Part shown: piece after piece, positions 33,548-45,024 of the stretch
Numbering within the stretch: the stretch's first letter is position 1
Layout of the letters: each line of letters starts with the position of its first letter
Assembly: GCA_016800925.1 (NCBI GenBank)
Contig: JABCPU010000234.1
Location: forward strand, 1 to 64,000
Length of the DNA stretch: 64,000 nucleotides
Reading direction: 5' to 3'
From: Suillus spraguei
Taxonomy: Eukaryota; Basidiomycota; Agaricomycetes; Boletales; Suillaceae
Position numbers and translations under genes: made by a program
The notes under the pieces: generated by a model
What the model saw: the letters and a program-made list of their open reading frames with translations, nothing else
Told to the model about the DNA's origin: nothing
Databases searched by the model: none

Positions 33548-34383
33548 AAATCCTCAACAATCCGTCTCACGGTTTCTTCATCTTCTTCTTCCCCTTTAAC
33601 TTCGGTTTGTCGGAGTGGGGTCCTCTTCTTTCTTTCAGGACAATTATGAATGCGGTGTCCTATTTTCTTGCATCCGAAGCATTGTCCTTTCTTCATGCAT
33701 TCAGATCTCTCCATATCGGAGATTCGATCTACGATCATTGCGTTGGAATCTTGGTTAGGAATGTACCGTGCATTCCCGTAGTTCTTCTTCTTCTGTTGTG
33801 GAGTGTGACGTGTCCTCATGGCGTTAAGCCGATGATGAGCATTGTCAATAGCAACACATTGCAGCACAATGTCTCGAAATATTTCGGAGACATCTCCTGT
33901 ATTGAAAAGCTTTGTAAGGATGCCCCAATTAAGGCCGTCTTGGAAAAACTGAATCTTCGTCGCGTTATCAGTGATTTGAGCCTTGGCTGCAAGTGCCTCA
34001 AAATCAGCGACATAGGTGTGAAGATCTCCAGTTCCTTGTTTGAGATCTCTGAGCCTTGTGAGTGCGGTTCCCTTGGTATCCACTGGTTCAAATGCTTCCT
34101 TGAAGCTTTTCATAAAATCTGCCATCGTCCCATAACCAACTTTTTGTCCAGAAGTGTCGGTAGATTGGGCGTGTTCAAGGAATTGTTCCTTCCAAGATTT
34201 GGCATTCCTTTCGGTCATGAAGGATGTTATGTAGATAATCTTCTGCTTGTCGGTGGTGTAAAGCTTTTCATTGATGTCAAAGTGCAGATTGCACGATTGG
34301 ATAAACTCGCGAGAGTTATCACGGTCTCCATCAAAACCAATTGGTTGACCGATCTTGTATTTGAATTCTTTGGTCGACGACAT
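33544..34383 (-). CDS. Gypsy gag with CCHC zinc knuckle
   Basis: 279 residues, intact, starting MSSTKEFKYKIGQPIGFDGD. The capsid-like retrotransposon gag region includes FMTERNAKSWKEQFL and LTRLRDLKQGTGDLHTYVAD. The zinc knuckle CFGCKKIGHRIHNC is near residue 240. The stop lies just inside the protease frame, with a few bases of overlap. Gag packages the element RNA. Confidence 0.9.
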   Translation of the reverse strand: MSSTKEFKYKIGQPIGFDGDRDNSREFIQSCNLHFDINEKLYTTDKQKIIYITSFMTERNAKSWKEQFLEHAQSTDTSGQKVGYGTMADFMKSFKEAFEPVDTKGTALTRLRDLKQGTGDLHTYVADFEALAAKAQITDNATKIQFFQDGLNWGILTKLFNTGDVSEIFRDIVLQCVAIDNAHHRLNAMRTRHTPQQKKKNYGNARYIPNQDSNAMIVDRISDMERSECMKKGQCFGCKKIGHRIHNCPERKKRTPLRQTEVKGEEEDEETVRRIVEDF

Positions 34384-34570
34384 GGTTGATGATTCTTCTG
34401 GTGAGTTATACTTTCTCGGTGCCTACACGCGCTATCTTGCTGTCCGTTAGGGCTTTCTTCTGTCAGAGGGCTGTCTCTTGACAATCTGCTCAGCGTACGC
34501 GTACGCTAGTCTGCTGATCTAGGCGATCAGGGTTCGGGGTCGAGGACTAGATAGTCGACGATCAATATAG

Positions 34571-34581
34571 ACTTTAATCTT
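34571..34581 (-). promoter_or_regulatory. Gypsy self-priming primer binding site
   Basis: One base from the 5' LTR the minus strand reads AAGATTAAAGT. It is perfectly complementary over 11 nt to ACTTTAATCTT inside the LTR (minus strand, 34854 to 34844). This is the arrangement of Tf1/sushi-type self-priming, where the mRNA 5' end folds back to prime reverse transcription. Confidence 0.75.
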
Positions 34582-34582
34582 T

Positions 34583-35056
34583 TGTTACGAACTGGGGTGG
34601 CGTCACCAGCGACAGTGAAAAGACACAGACGGTCTGCTGGGAGTTCTTACAATGTCTAGAAGAAGACAAGGTGAAAGTACAAGGAACGTGTTCCGAGTAC
34701 GATCAAGGGTTCAGCCTCGAAGACAAGTCTAAGAGGTATCCGCGAGAATAGAGACTAAGGCTAAGGAGTGCTTAGACTTAGAGATGATTCAAGACGACTT
34801 AGGTTGGAGACCTAAGTGAAGGAGATTCCAGGTAAAACCCAGTAAGATTAAAGTAAAGAATCTACTATAAGTACACCGTGCTTAAATAGGCCAATATGTG
34901 CGCATGGACCAAGAGATGCGTGAGACTGTAAGTGCGTATCCAAAGAAGGAAGGCAACTATAGTACAAATGCGTTGAGCATATGAGTCAAAGTCATGTTAC
35001 GTAATATACAAGGTAAATGTAGTAGAAAATGAATAGGGGCACGTATGATTGTAACA
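34583..35056 (-). repeat. Gypsy 5' LTR (right)
   Basis: 474 bp, TGTTACGAACTGGGG to GATTGTAACA, collinear with the left LTR. Confidence 0.92.
34844..34888 (-). promoter_or_regulatory. Predicted Gypsy promoter: TATA-like box and start of R
   Basis: On the minus strand TATTTAA (34888-34882) lies 34 nt upstream of ACTTTAATCTT (starting 34854), the segment complementary to the primer site. The spacing is as expected if transcription starts at or next to 34854, so the transcript would begin with its own primer. Confidence 0.6.
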
Positions 35057-35238
35057 CAAACTGGGGGCAGGAAGCAGTAGAAGCTCCAGCTGCGCATATC
35101 AATCTGCACTTGAGGTGTGACCACATCGCAGAAGAGATGTGGGTGGATTATCAGCGCATTTTGCAAGAAAGACATGATCTTGGAGTTGACGACAACAATT
35201 TATCGGACCAAGAGGATGATGAGTATGAACTGGATTAA
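35057..35238 (+). pseudogene. C-terminal gene fragment cut by the Gypsy LTR
   Basis: A plus-strand frame enters directly from the LTR border and reads TNWGQEAVEAPAAHINLHLR, CDHIAEEMWVDYQRILQERH and an acidic end (SDQEDDEYELD) to TAA at 35236-35238. Composition is that of a real protein end, but I do not recognise the family. The upstream part is absent from the window. Confidence 0.45.
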
Positions 35239-35284
35239 TTCTTACTGGTAGCATGTAGTTGTACTTCCCAATGTTATGTACATA

Positions 35285-35740
35285 TATCAAACAAGACGTC
35301 CTGATGAGCGATTCTCGTCAGCAGTAGGAACCACAGCCATCCACTCCTGATCTGAAAAGCTGGACTGCGACAGATTTTTACATGAACAAGCTCCTCATAC
35401 CTGTCATGGTATTGGATTGCGACAGATTTTTTACAGGTATGAGGAGCTTGTTCATGTAAAAATCTGTCGCAATCCAATGCCATGACACAAACAAGCTCCT
35501 CATACCTGTCATGGTATTGGATTGCGACAGATTTTTTACAGGTATGAGGAGCTTGTTCATGTAAAAATCTGCCGCAATTCAATGCCATGACACAAACAAG
35601 CTCCTCATACCTGTCATGGCATCAGATTGCAACAGATTTTTACATGAACAAACTCCTCATACCTGTCTGCCAAGCAAGACATCCTGATGAGCGATTCTCA
35701 TCAGCAGCGGCAACCACAGCCATCCACTCCTGACCCGTCC
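35285..35740. repeat. Palindromic 105-bp repeats between 65-bp direct repeats
   Basis: A 105-bp unit recurs at 35385, 35490 and 35595 (start of AACAAGCTCCTCATACC). Within each unit the block ACAAGCTCCTCATACCTGT is followed by its inverse (ACAGGTATGAGGAGCTTGT), and CGACAGATTTTT is paired with AAAAATCTGTCG. The array is bounded by direct repeats with CATCCTGATGAGCGATTCTC (about 35293 and 35679). It can fold into large hairpins. No gene; the frames across it are repeat shadows. Confidence 0.85.
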
Positions 35741-35858
35741 CACTGAGAATCCATGACTATTGCATACAATAGAAAGACATGATGTACAGTACATGAAATG
35801 GATACTACATGTTGGTATGAAAAATGTAACAAGTGGTGAGACAAATGGTATGATAGCA

Positions 35859-37200
35859 CTACTGCAACGGAGACTCAAGGAGTTCTGAGATAAATGCATG
35901 GTGTGTCTCGATGTCATCCTCCAGCCCAACATAGATAGCAAGCTTGTTATCCCCTCCTGCAAGGGAAAATATACGCAGGAGGCTGGCTCTCTGAGCAGCC
36001 GTCAGATGGTCATCTTTACTGCGCATAATCCCCAGGCCACGAGAGATGATGGTTGGTGCAGTAGGAGCTGGCAGTTCAGGTGGTACAACCATATTCTTCT
36101 CAATGGCATCTGTGAGGCAATTGATACTGCCTTGCATGTTCATGACGGTGGCAGCTGGAGTAATCTTTGCTGCAAGTTTTGCAGCACTGTTAACCCCCAT
36201 CTGTGTGCTGCCATGTGCTGATATCCGGGCCTTCTTAGGAGCTGGTAACTGGGATGACTTGGGAGCCAGTAACTGGGACAACACCAACATTGATGAAAGT
36301 GGGAGAGATGCTGGGAGAGTATCCAGATTGCTGGACATGGGAGTGGCACTGGTTTCTTGAGAGGAAATCTCTGTGAGGTCGAGCAAGGTGTTGGTGCGCA
36401 AACATTTGCTGGACTGGGAGCTGCTGGCCACGTGAGTAGTAGGGGAGCTTCCATGAAGCAGAGTGCTAGGTGGCATCATTAAGTCAGGGCTCATGTCCGG
36501 CATGTTGTTAGAGCAGGCAGCTTGAGCAGAGGCAGTGTCCACATCCATGTCAAGAAGGTCAAGGCCCTTATCAATGGAATCAAGCATGTCATCCGTGGTA
36601 TTGACTGACAGAGCATAGCCCCTAGAACCAGGGTGCAAAGAGCTCCTTCCACGAGCGCTGCTATTGTTTCCTAAGATCATCTGCATGTTGTCATATGGAG
36701 GCCACCCTTTGTTGTGAAAGGGGCATATGGCAATGCGTGACTTCTTGTGCATCAGTCAAATGTTACAATAGAATTTATTATAATGACGTACCTTAGCATC
36801 AATATATGTGTCCCAAACACTGGCAGCAATGGTGCCCTCAATTCCAGCCCCCCGCTCATTATCCCAGTGAAAACCAGATACATTGCGATATATTCAAATT
36901 TGATTGAAGATTTTTTGAGCTAAGACAACTTGTCAATTTGTGGTCATTCAAGGTAAGATCACATACTGAAGTCCATTTCATCTTGACCATCTTACCCGTC
37001 TTTTGTGGGCCTATTGTTTGGATCGCAGCATCAGCATTGATAGCTGCTGCTGCATTGTTGAAGGTAGACATTGTGAAGTTTCCACCATCACCACTTGCTG
37101 CCTGATTCTCAATCAGGTAATGAAGCAGGACATCCACCTCGATGTCCTGCCAGTGGGCCTTTGCGTTATCGGGCTGTGATGTTATTTCTGGTTGGGCCAT
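35859..37200 (-). CDS. Myb/SANT-like DNA-binding domain protein
   Basis: Exon 1 (37200-36967) starts MAQPEITSQPDNAKAHWQDI and encodes the Myb/SANT-like pattern of an agaricomycete-expanded family (Trp, then LLHYLIEN, GDGGNFTMSTFNNA, KTGKMVKMKWTS). After an intron starting GTATGT, exon 2 gives VSGFHWDNERGAGIEGTIAA and VWDTYIDAK. Exon 3 gives NKGWPPYDNMQMILG and a long Ser/Pro-rich tail to 35859. A TGA sits just upstream of the GFHWD motif in its frame, so the second junction is unclear: the gene may be slightly degenerate or use an acceptor I cannot place. Likely nuclear DNA binding; many relatives are transposon-derived. Confidence 0.65.
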
Positions 37201-37412
37201 GAGAACCACCGTAAAGCTAGCACAGATGGCAGTAAGTGCGATGACAGAAGTATAGATTCTTTGCCGCGATGGCAGTCAATAAGATAAGAATTCATGGTAG
37301 TACAGGTATGAGATGTAAGGTTTGAGCTTCAATATTTGGGATGCTTGAAGTCGAGAACATCTCACATGAGGTTTGCCAAATGTTGGTCAACATCTGGTTG
37401 CCAAACTGAGTC

Positions 37413-37566
37413 TTATTTCTTCAATCTCTCAGCAGTGGCTGGCGGATAACATTTGTAAACATTCTCAGCCACAACAGCTAAACACTGCTGATACAGGGCA
37501 GAGCATAAAAATATATACCTACCTAGAAGGAATATATACATTAAATAATCTAATTATTTAACTGCA
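37413..37566 (+). repeat. Inverted repeat arm, left
   Basis: About 155 bp nearly identical to the reverse complement of 63414-63568. The inner end reads TTAAATAATCTAATTATTTA, a near-palindrome, then ACTGCAC. It lies just upstream of the RecQ-like pseudogene. Confidence 0.85.
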
Positions 37567-37599
37567 CATGACCTATTTTGCCACATGAATGAACTGCCT

Positions 37600-38142
37600 T
37601 GCAATTCAGAAGCCCCTAGCTTCAGTGACTTATGAGCACTTGCTCTCAAGCACTTTGGCAAGTGACCATGTCTTTGGCAGATGAAAGTCGCTAAAGCCTT
37701 TCTCCAGAATGACTGTGATATAGTCTGCATTGCTGGCACATCACTGGGGAAAACTATGTCATTTTGGTTGCCTCTTCTCTGGAAGAAATGACTGCAGATT
37801 ATTGTCACACCTTTGAATCAACTTGGAAAGCAAAATGTGGACTCACTTGCAAAGGCTGGAATGTGAAGTATATCAATTTCAGCAGAGACGGCTAGCTGGA
37901 GTAATTTCTGTGTGAGTATTGGTTCTATACATAAAAAACTGAGAGACCCACAGTGCTGTCAGGATATTGAAGACATGAAGTACCTGGTTGTGATAGTCAG
38001 TCCAGAACAACTGATGAAGCCAGGAGGAGAGTTTGAAAACCTGCTATGCAAACCTGAGTTTGCTTCACATATTATTGGATTTATCTTTGATGGAGCGCAT
38101 TGTATCACATCATGGGGGGAGTTCTGTCCAGAGTATATGGAG
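37600..38142 (+). pseudogene. RecQ-like helicase pseudogene, part 1
   Basis: DEAD/H helicase N-terminal core: PCLWQMKVAKAFLQNDCDIV, Walker A AGTSLGKTMSFW, TPLNQLGKQNVDSLAKAGM, YLVVIVSPEQLM and FDGAHCITSWGEFCPEY. Motif II, normally Asp-Glu-Ala-His, reads Asp-Gly-Ala-His. Stops inside the frame are all TGA, and each could come from CGA. The frame ends at ATGGAG (38142), where LTR-like element V begins; it resumes at 54987. Confidence 0.85.
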
Positions 38143-38295
38143 TGTTAGTGACCTAGCCAGGCGCTAAGGAACTTGAGTGGTGTCTGCGACAGGTGCTCTA
38201 TAAAGAGCGGCGGCCCATGCATATTGGTCACCTAGCGTGGAGTGTGCTAGTTGCATCGAGTTGGAGGTAGGTGCAATGCACTGTCTCACAACTGC

Positions 38296-39261
38296 TGAAA
38301 CAAAGAAACTACTGCTGGCCTAAGTATAAGCGCAACAATAATCCTACTGAAGGTGCGAGTGAGATGTTCAACCCAAGAAGACTGCAATAGAAGCAATTCC
38401 TTCTAAGTTAGTGTGAAGGAAACATGAAAGAACTAATATAGAATGAAGACTTCAACTTCCGAAGTTAGCGGCAGCTGTGGTATGTTGGCAGTACTAGCGC
38501 AATGTCAGCAGTACTCGTGCGGTAAGGGTAGCTGTAGCAGTTAGCTAGCAAGAGCAAGAACAAAAAAACTCCTGTGAAACAAATATAATGCTACTACCCA
38601 CAGTGCGGTAGCAGTAGCGGCTGCTCTGTAGAGTGAGGTAGGCGACAAAAGAAGCAGTAAAAGGGTAGCGACCCAGTGAGATCACTGGCTGTGGTCTGGT
38701 TATGAGTAGCGAAGCCAAAAGTAGCGCAGTACTTCGAGCAGTTAAGTTACTGGCGGTTAAATCAATGAGCGAGATTCGAACAGAGAAAAGTTCAAAGGCA
38801 AATAGATTCAGACTAGCGAGTGTTCAGATACTAAGTCCAGGAGATGGGATGTAATGGGAAGTAATGGTAATGGTATGTATGATGAGTCCTTTTAACATAT
38901 TCATGCATGTACAAGATAATTAGATGAGTCCAGTAGTGAAATAGAAAATAAACAGGGTATTAGTAAAGAGGCGCACAGCATGCAGCGGCCCCTTGAGATA
39001 TAAGGTAAATCCTGCCGTAGGTTTAGTAACAGCAGAAGCAAAGTAACTACGCACCAATGGATTTAGACGGAATTGGACAGGACATGAGGGCATCGGTGCG
39101 AGGATCTGGTAAGGGTCCACGGAAGTAGAACAGTTCCGCCTTAGCAGAGTAAAAAGGCTATATACTCACTATAAGGGAATTGTTTGGTTGCTGCCACAGA
39201 CTGTAATGAGACGCTTGTTGAAAACAGGGGTTTGACGGTCAGTGTGACTTTGCTTGCTACA
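38296..39261 (+). mobile_element. LTR family X, copy B (solo)
   Basis: 966 bp from TGAAACAAAGAAACTACTGC to GCTTGCTACA, collinear with the other X copies. No clear target duplication (left ACTGC, right CCACG). Inserted in V. Confidence 0.85.
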
Positions 39262-39437
39262 CCACGTCTCAGTGATGGGTTCTACAATGATCAATAGACT
39301 TAGAAGCGACAAGCTTCTAAGAAGTCGAAGTATAGACAATAAGCTTATTGAAGCTTATTGAAAGGAAGTTCAGGGTCGAAGATCAAGTAGATTCAAGTTA
39401 AAGAAGTACAAAGGCTATCTGCGCGTATTTATAGGTA

Positions 39438-40206
39438 CAGTGGCTCAAAAAACTGTCCGCATGTTTTGGCATTTTTCACTATCTATAATATTGTGTGAGA
39501 ACAAACAAATGCCTCAAAAACATGCTTATACCACATTGTAGTATGGCTTCAGGGCTTTCATTTGAGCCCTACACCGTGGGAATCGGTGGAGATATGGTGG
39601 AGATACAAGGCTCACAAAATGGTGACTCATGCGGACAGTTTTTTGACTCAAGTATTTTACAGTAATAACCAGGTATTCTAGTATTTTGTATGACCTCCCT
39701 TGGCTTTAATTACTGCCTCTATCCTTCTAGGCATACTCTCAATTAATTTCTGGCAATCCTCAGCTGTGATCTTCCCCCATTCCACTGCTACTCTCTCCCA
39801 AAGCTCCCATACTCCTTTAGGGGGGTTTTCATAGGCTTGAAGCTTTTTCTTGAGTGTTCCCCAGAGATGTTCAATGACATTGACATCAGGAGACTGTGCT
39901 GGCCAGTCAAGAACATTGATGTTATGTTCTTCAAACCATTCCCTAGCTCTTCTGGATGTGTGCTTGGGATAATGATTTATATAGTTTTAATATACACTCA
40001 AAAAACTGTCCACATGAGTCATCATTTTATAAGCCTTATATCTCCACCATATCTCCGCCGATTCCCACGGTGTAGGGCTCAAATAAAAGCCCTGAAGCCA
40101 TACTACAATGTGGTATAAGTATGTTTTTGAGGAATTTGTTCATTCTCACACAATATCATAGATAGTGAAAAATGTCAAAACATGCGGACAGTTTTTTGAG
40201 CCACTG
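39438..40206 (-). mobile_element. Tc1/mariner deletion derivative, 769 bp
   Basis: Flanked by TA (39436-39437 and 40207-40208). It has the same ends and inverted repeats as 21898-23513, in reverse orientation, but about 850 bp of the transposase gene are missing, with a 2-bp overlap (AT) at the junction near 39970. The retained catalytic end keeps Ser-Pro-Asp-Val-Asn before the Glu, unlike the longer copy. Confidence 0.92.
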
Positions 40207-40968
40207 TAAATTGGAGTGGAGCACGAATACGTAAGTATTGCTAGATTAAGTATGAAGTCAGATAGCCAACAGGAGGACACATGCTCAGAGATGAGTCAGA
40301 GGTGTATGGACCAATGAATGCATGCATGTGCGAAAAGGAGTTATAGGTGCAGAGCTGAGGGTATAAAGGGTACGAGCCAATGAGGCAATGCATGAGTCAA
40401 GAAAGGTAAATGATAAAGGGATAATGCATAGGACAATACCAGTAGGTGCCTTTTTTTCTTATATATAAAAAAAATCAAATTTTATGTCCTATGGAGAGGT
40501 GTACTCTAAGGAGGACAGTACTATCTAGTCTAGAGGACCCCCAGTGTCCCCAGTGTATCTCTGGGTGCACGAATGCCCTGGTGTAGGGTGTACCCTACCA
40601 GTCTGCCGTTCCCGCTGGCCGTTTTAGACGTGCCACCCTTCAAAGATGAGATGACTTGTATATATACAGGAGCGATGTGTGTTCTGATGTTTTGCAAAAT
40701 AATAACGCGTACTCAGCTGCTCTCGCAGACAGGTACAGGAGTCTGTTTGGAAGTATAAAGAACATATATGTGATGTGGACCCAGGGATGAACAGAGGGGC
40801 CTTTGTTCTGAATGGTGTGTTCCGTCAGGGCTGAGAGGCGCTGGTGACTCCATGTAGATGAGTGGGTGAGGTAGGTAGGGTGAGGCAGATATGTACATGA
40901 GAGGATTTGAGGAGGGTTCTAGTGAGAATTTGGAGTGCATGTAACTATGGTGCGGGTGATCAGTCTGT

Positions 40969-43900
40969 CTAGATGCGTGGGGTAGGTACTTCACTGAGTA
41001 TTGCTCTCATTCTTCCAGTAGCATTGATGTATTCAATGAGGTGACAGGTAGCTTCAGGCTCTGAAAGAAGAAATAGGATGGACAAGGCTTTTTGGCCCAA
41101 AGCTGTGACGAGGAGATGATATTCCTGTCGATAATGTGGGCAGACCAGAAGGTAATGGTGCACAGTTTCGTCAGTGCCTGGGCAATGAGGGCAGGAAGGA
41201 CTGGCTGATTTCTAAATGCGATAGAGGTGCTTGTTAAGCGGTGCGTGTCCTGTGCGAAGGAAGATGTACAGGCTAGTGAGGCATTTTGGGAAGTTGGCAG
41301 ATAGCTTAATGAAGGATCATTTAAGGATATGGGGGTCGAGGCAATTGATGTGGTGAAAATGTGGGGATTTGCGCCAGAGGTGCTTCTATCGCTCACCTGT
41401 GTTCTTGCTTTGTGATTCTTTCAGAGCTGAGATGCTTAAGGGGAGGGTGAAATGATGGAGGTAACGAGGGAGGCAGTTGACTGGGCTATCATTGTGATGA
41501 CCTTCCAAGGCCTGTTTGGTGTGCTTGTCCACCTCTTCGTTTCCATGCACGTCAGAGTGCCCTGGCACCCATTGGAGCATCACATTAAAGTCTTCATCAG
41601 CCTGCGCCATGCGGCGCATCATCCTATGAAATTGATCTGCTATATATGATCCTGGATGTGTATAGAAACTCTCACCAGCTTGAATGGAGGCCTGGTTGTC
41701 GATTAGAATAGAGATTGGATATGTGAGGTCACGTTCAGTAGCCAAGAGACATGCTGCTAAGGTCAGTCCCACTTCTTCTGCTTCAAAAACTGTATGTTCC
41801 TCCTCCATACCCAGGTGATATTGTAAGGTCCTGGGCTGCTTGCCTGTTCTAAACAAAACTGCTGCAGCACCAATTCTGCCCTTAAAACCAGAACTGTTGC
41901 TATAAATCTGGATCTGGTCAGTTAGTTGCTCGCATTCTGCTATTGCTTTGTCCTTATTAGCAGTGATGCGAGATGTCCATGAGTTCTTAGTTGAGGGAGG
42001 ACGGTGAGCTGGGGTGAGGGTTTCCACTTTTTCTGGGTGTAAGCCGAACCAGTGCATAAGACGGTGGAGAGATGTGCGGTGAGAGGATACATAATGTGTG
42101 GCTGCCTTTCGAACTGGGAGGAACAGAGGGTGGGAACTTGGGTGAGTGGTGATTCAGATGATGGTGCGGAAGCATGCATCCTGGAGGAGAAGAGTGGTGG
42201 GTAAGAGGTTGGCATGGACCTCAAGTGTGTCTGTGGCTGTCATTCTCATTGCACAAGTGATAGCGATGGCTGTGAGGCGTTGAACTGATGCCAGGCATTT
42301 GGCGAACCCAATGGAGCCTCTTTGCAGAGTGTTGGAGTCAGTTCGGAAGACTGGGGAGAACCACAGATCTGCAGCATAAAGCATCTTCAGGACAGCTATG
42401 GCTAGATAGAGTTGACACATGAGTCACAATGGGAGTCCTTTGGCAGAGGTAGATAGACGACGTAGCTGCATGACATAGGCTAGGCCCCTCGCTATTGCAT
42501 TGTCCACTTGAGCTTTCCAACAGAGTTCTTGATCGAGTATGACACCTACAAAGTGGTGAGTTTGGACTGGACAAATGGTGATCCCTTGAATGTGCATGTC
42601 AGGACGAGGTTTGAGCCTGTTCATAGAGAAATCCATTAGTGCGAACTTGTTAGTTTCAAAGCGGGAATTGTGTGCTCTGGACCACTTGTATCCTCCTCCT
42701 GGACGTTCCAACATGTCAGCTAAGGTGGCATGCATTTCAATGAAGGTTCTGCCGATGGCAATGAAAGCTGTGTCATCGACGAAGGCTAAAGTCAGCTCTT
42801 TCAGTGCTTCTCAGTTTTTTCTCGGGGCAGCGACATCAACGAGGTCAGAGCTGTAGATTATGTATAAGATCATAGATAGTAGATCCCCTTGACCTATTCC
42901 ATTGGTGACAGGAAACCAGTCTGACATGAAGCTGTTGAACTTCAACTGGGTCTAATGTTGCATTAGTATTTGTTCAGTGAATTGTACTATCTTGCATGGT
43001 ATTCTTCTCATGCGCATGTTGTGGAGCAATCGGTTAGTTACCGCATTGGGGAACGCGCCTTCAATGTCGAGGAATAGCACAGAAGCGACTTTGTGCGACC
43101 GCCACACATTCTTGACAGTTTCCTCCAGCAAATGAAGGGAGTCGGTGGTGGAGCACCCTGGACGTCCCCCGAAATGTGTATTTGGGAGCAGTTGGTGGTG
43201 TTCTAGTACATAGGTCAGTTGATCCACCACTACAGCTGTCAATAATTTGCCGGTGGTATTGAGCAATGCGATGGGCCTGTAGGCCTTATGGATGGAATAG
43301 TTGGGCTTTCCAGGCTTATGGATGACTACCATAGTGAATCCCCTCCATGGCTGGTAGTATGTGTGGTGGGAGAATGCTGCATTGAAAAGATACTGTAAGT
43401 ATGGGACCAGGGTGTCCGAGCATTCCTTGAAGACGATGTTGCATATCCCATCGGGACCGGGTGCTTTATAGCTGCTTAACTTACTGATGGCCCATTTGAT
43501 TTGGGTTGACATGATGAGGGGCATAGGTTCTACTGGGTCTGGGTAGGTTATGTCCTGGGGAACAGAGTCATCAGCTGGGGAGGGTGGGAAAAAGGACTTA
43601 GCTAGGATTCCACTTTTTTGCTGTTGGTGGACACTTTGCTTGGGGTTCTGTCTGGACGGATGGTGTTCAAGGTGGGCACTCAAGTCTTGCCTCCATTGCG
43701 GGGTTCTGAAGAGATATACCTGTTAGCTGTCCATAGGTCATTCCCCTCGATGTCTTCTAGCCACTCAATCCAATGCTGTTTTTCGGTCGCAGTGATCTCA
43801 TTTGCGTAAAGGTCCTTGGTGGCTTTGAGGTCATCATGAACAGTGTGGAGGGGGACTGCTCACATTTGGTAGGCCATCTTGTCGAGTTCCTTGATGCTCT

Positions 43901-44943
43901 GTCTGAGGTCAGTTAATCATTTTGTCCACCAGCATTTAGAATGGGGGCATGGCTTAGAATACGGCACACAAGTCTCTATGGTGGTGGTGATCGCGTTGGT
44001 GAGGTGGTGGGCAGCTTCTTGGAATTCTGCTTTGGATGCGAGGGGGACGGCAGGCTTGACTGAGATGGTGAGTTTGAGGTGTGTGGGACTGCGAGTTCTA
44101 AGGTTAATTGGATGGGGAGGTGGTTGGTTCTGGGACCAGGTAGGAGATGACAGTGTCGAGGAGATGTTCTGTACTGAACACATTATTGAGACGTGTCCAA
44201 TTACCCGTACTTGACGATTGCAAAGTGGGGACGTTCCTTGGGAGGAGTTGGAGCATCCCATGTTTGGCTATGAGATCTATAAGGGGGTTAGCAGCAGTGT
44301 AATTAAATAAATGACAGTTCTGTATATCCTCCCATAGAGGGTGATGGTGGTTGAAATCACCTAAGCACAGCATGTGGTTGTTCTCCATTGACTTAATGGA
44401 AGCGGAATTGAGTTCTAGAAAGTCATCAAAGGTGGTTAGCGTGTTGTGGTGGTTACCGTCATTATAGATGTTGAATATGGTACATTGGCCATAAGGGCCT
44501 GATAATTGGATGGCGATGACATCCGACGACGGGAACGTGAGTTGCGTCCAGGAGTTCGTGTCTAGTCTAGTGCTGATTAGTATAACGGCCCTTGTTCATT
44601 GCTGAGAGTGAGTAAGGTGTTGAGAAGGATAGAGTATGTGCCAATGATGGTTTGCACTGGTGTTGTGCAGAAAATTGATGTGGGGCTCCTGAATAGCCAG
44701 AATGTCCCAGTTCGCAATCTCGGGGCTGTTGAGTAGTGACAGTTGAGCAATTAAAGAGGTGTTTAGGTTTTGCTGCCATATCTTGAGTCTGACGTTATTA
44801 GTGTGGGCGTGATTAGACATGAAGGGGCAATGAGTATACTGTAGGGCTGCCAGTTGGGTGAGAAGGGGAGGGAGATGGTGTGAAGAACTTGGGGGTTGAC
44901 GAGGAGGGAGGAGAGTTAGGGGATTTGTGGGAAGAGGTAGCAA
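40969..44943 (-). pseudogene. LINE A ORF2: endonuclease, reverse transcriptase, RNase H, zinc finger
   Basis: Endonuclease motifs: WDILAIQEPHINFLHN and MLCLGDFNHHHPLWE. RT motifs: KAPGPDGICNIVFKEC, KAYRPIALLNTTGK, GGRPGCSTTDSLHLL, and the catalytic FVDD in LAFVDDTAFI near 42780. RNase H (41386-42057): YSNSSGFKGRIGAAAVLF, FEAEEVGLTLA, LIDNQASIQAGE and WVPGHSDVHGNEEVDKH; the first motif has Asn where Asp is usual. The C-terminus has CPHCPGTDETVHHYLLVC. Multiple frame changes and stops make it inactive. Confidence 0.88.
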
Positions 44944-45024
44944 CAGGTGTGGGAGAGAGAGTATAGGGAGCAGAAGGAGGAGGAGGAGGGGAGCCGAATC
45001 CAGTAGGAGGGTATAATCCGGCCA

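Larger units (their letters stand above)
27448..35056 (-). mobile_element. Ty3/Gypsy chromovirus with an extra 3' ORF
   Basis: LTRs at 27448-27922 and 34583-35056 (475 and 474 bp, TGTTACG to GTAACA). On the minus strand the order is gag, protease, RT, RNase H, integrase, chromodomain and a further ORF. Flanking pentamers CAAGA and CAAAC do not match. The left flank is LTR X while the right flank is unrelated, so the flanks come from different places or one has been deleted. Several frameshifts are present in pol. Confidence 0.93.

Noticed and set aside
33607..34389. Plus-strand ORF of 260 residues
   Set aside because: Exact antisense shadow of the intact Gypsy gag with its zinc knuckle.
35285..35740. 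CRISPR-like array
   Set aside because: Units are 105-bp palindromic tandem repeats with no variable spacers, in a fungal genome.
37373..37561. Conserved small protein shared by both inverted-repeat arms
   Set aside because: The differences between arms mostly change amino acids, so there is no sign of coding constraint; the open frame follows from DNA similarity.
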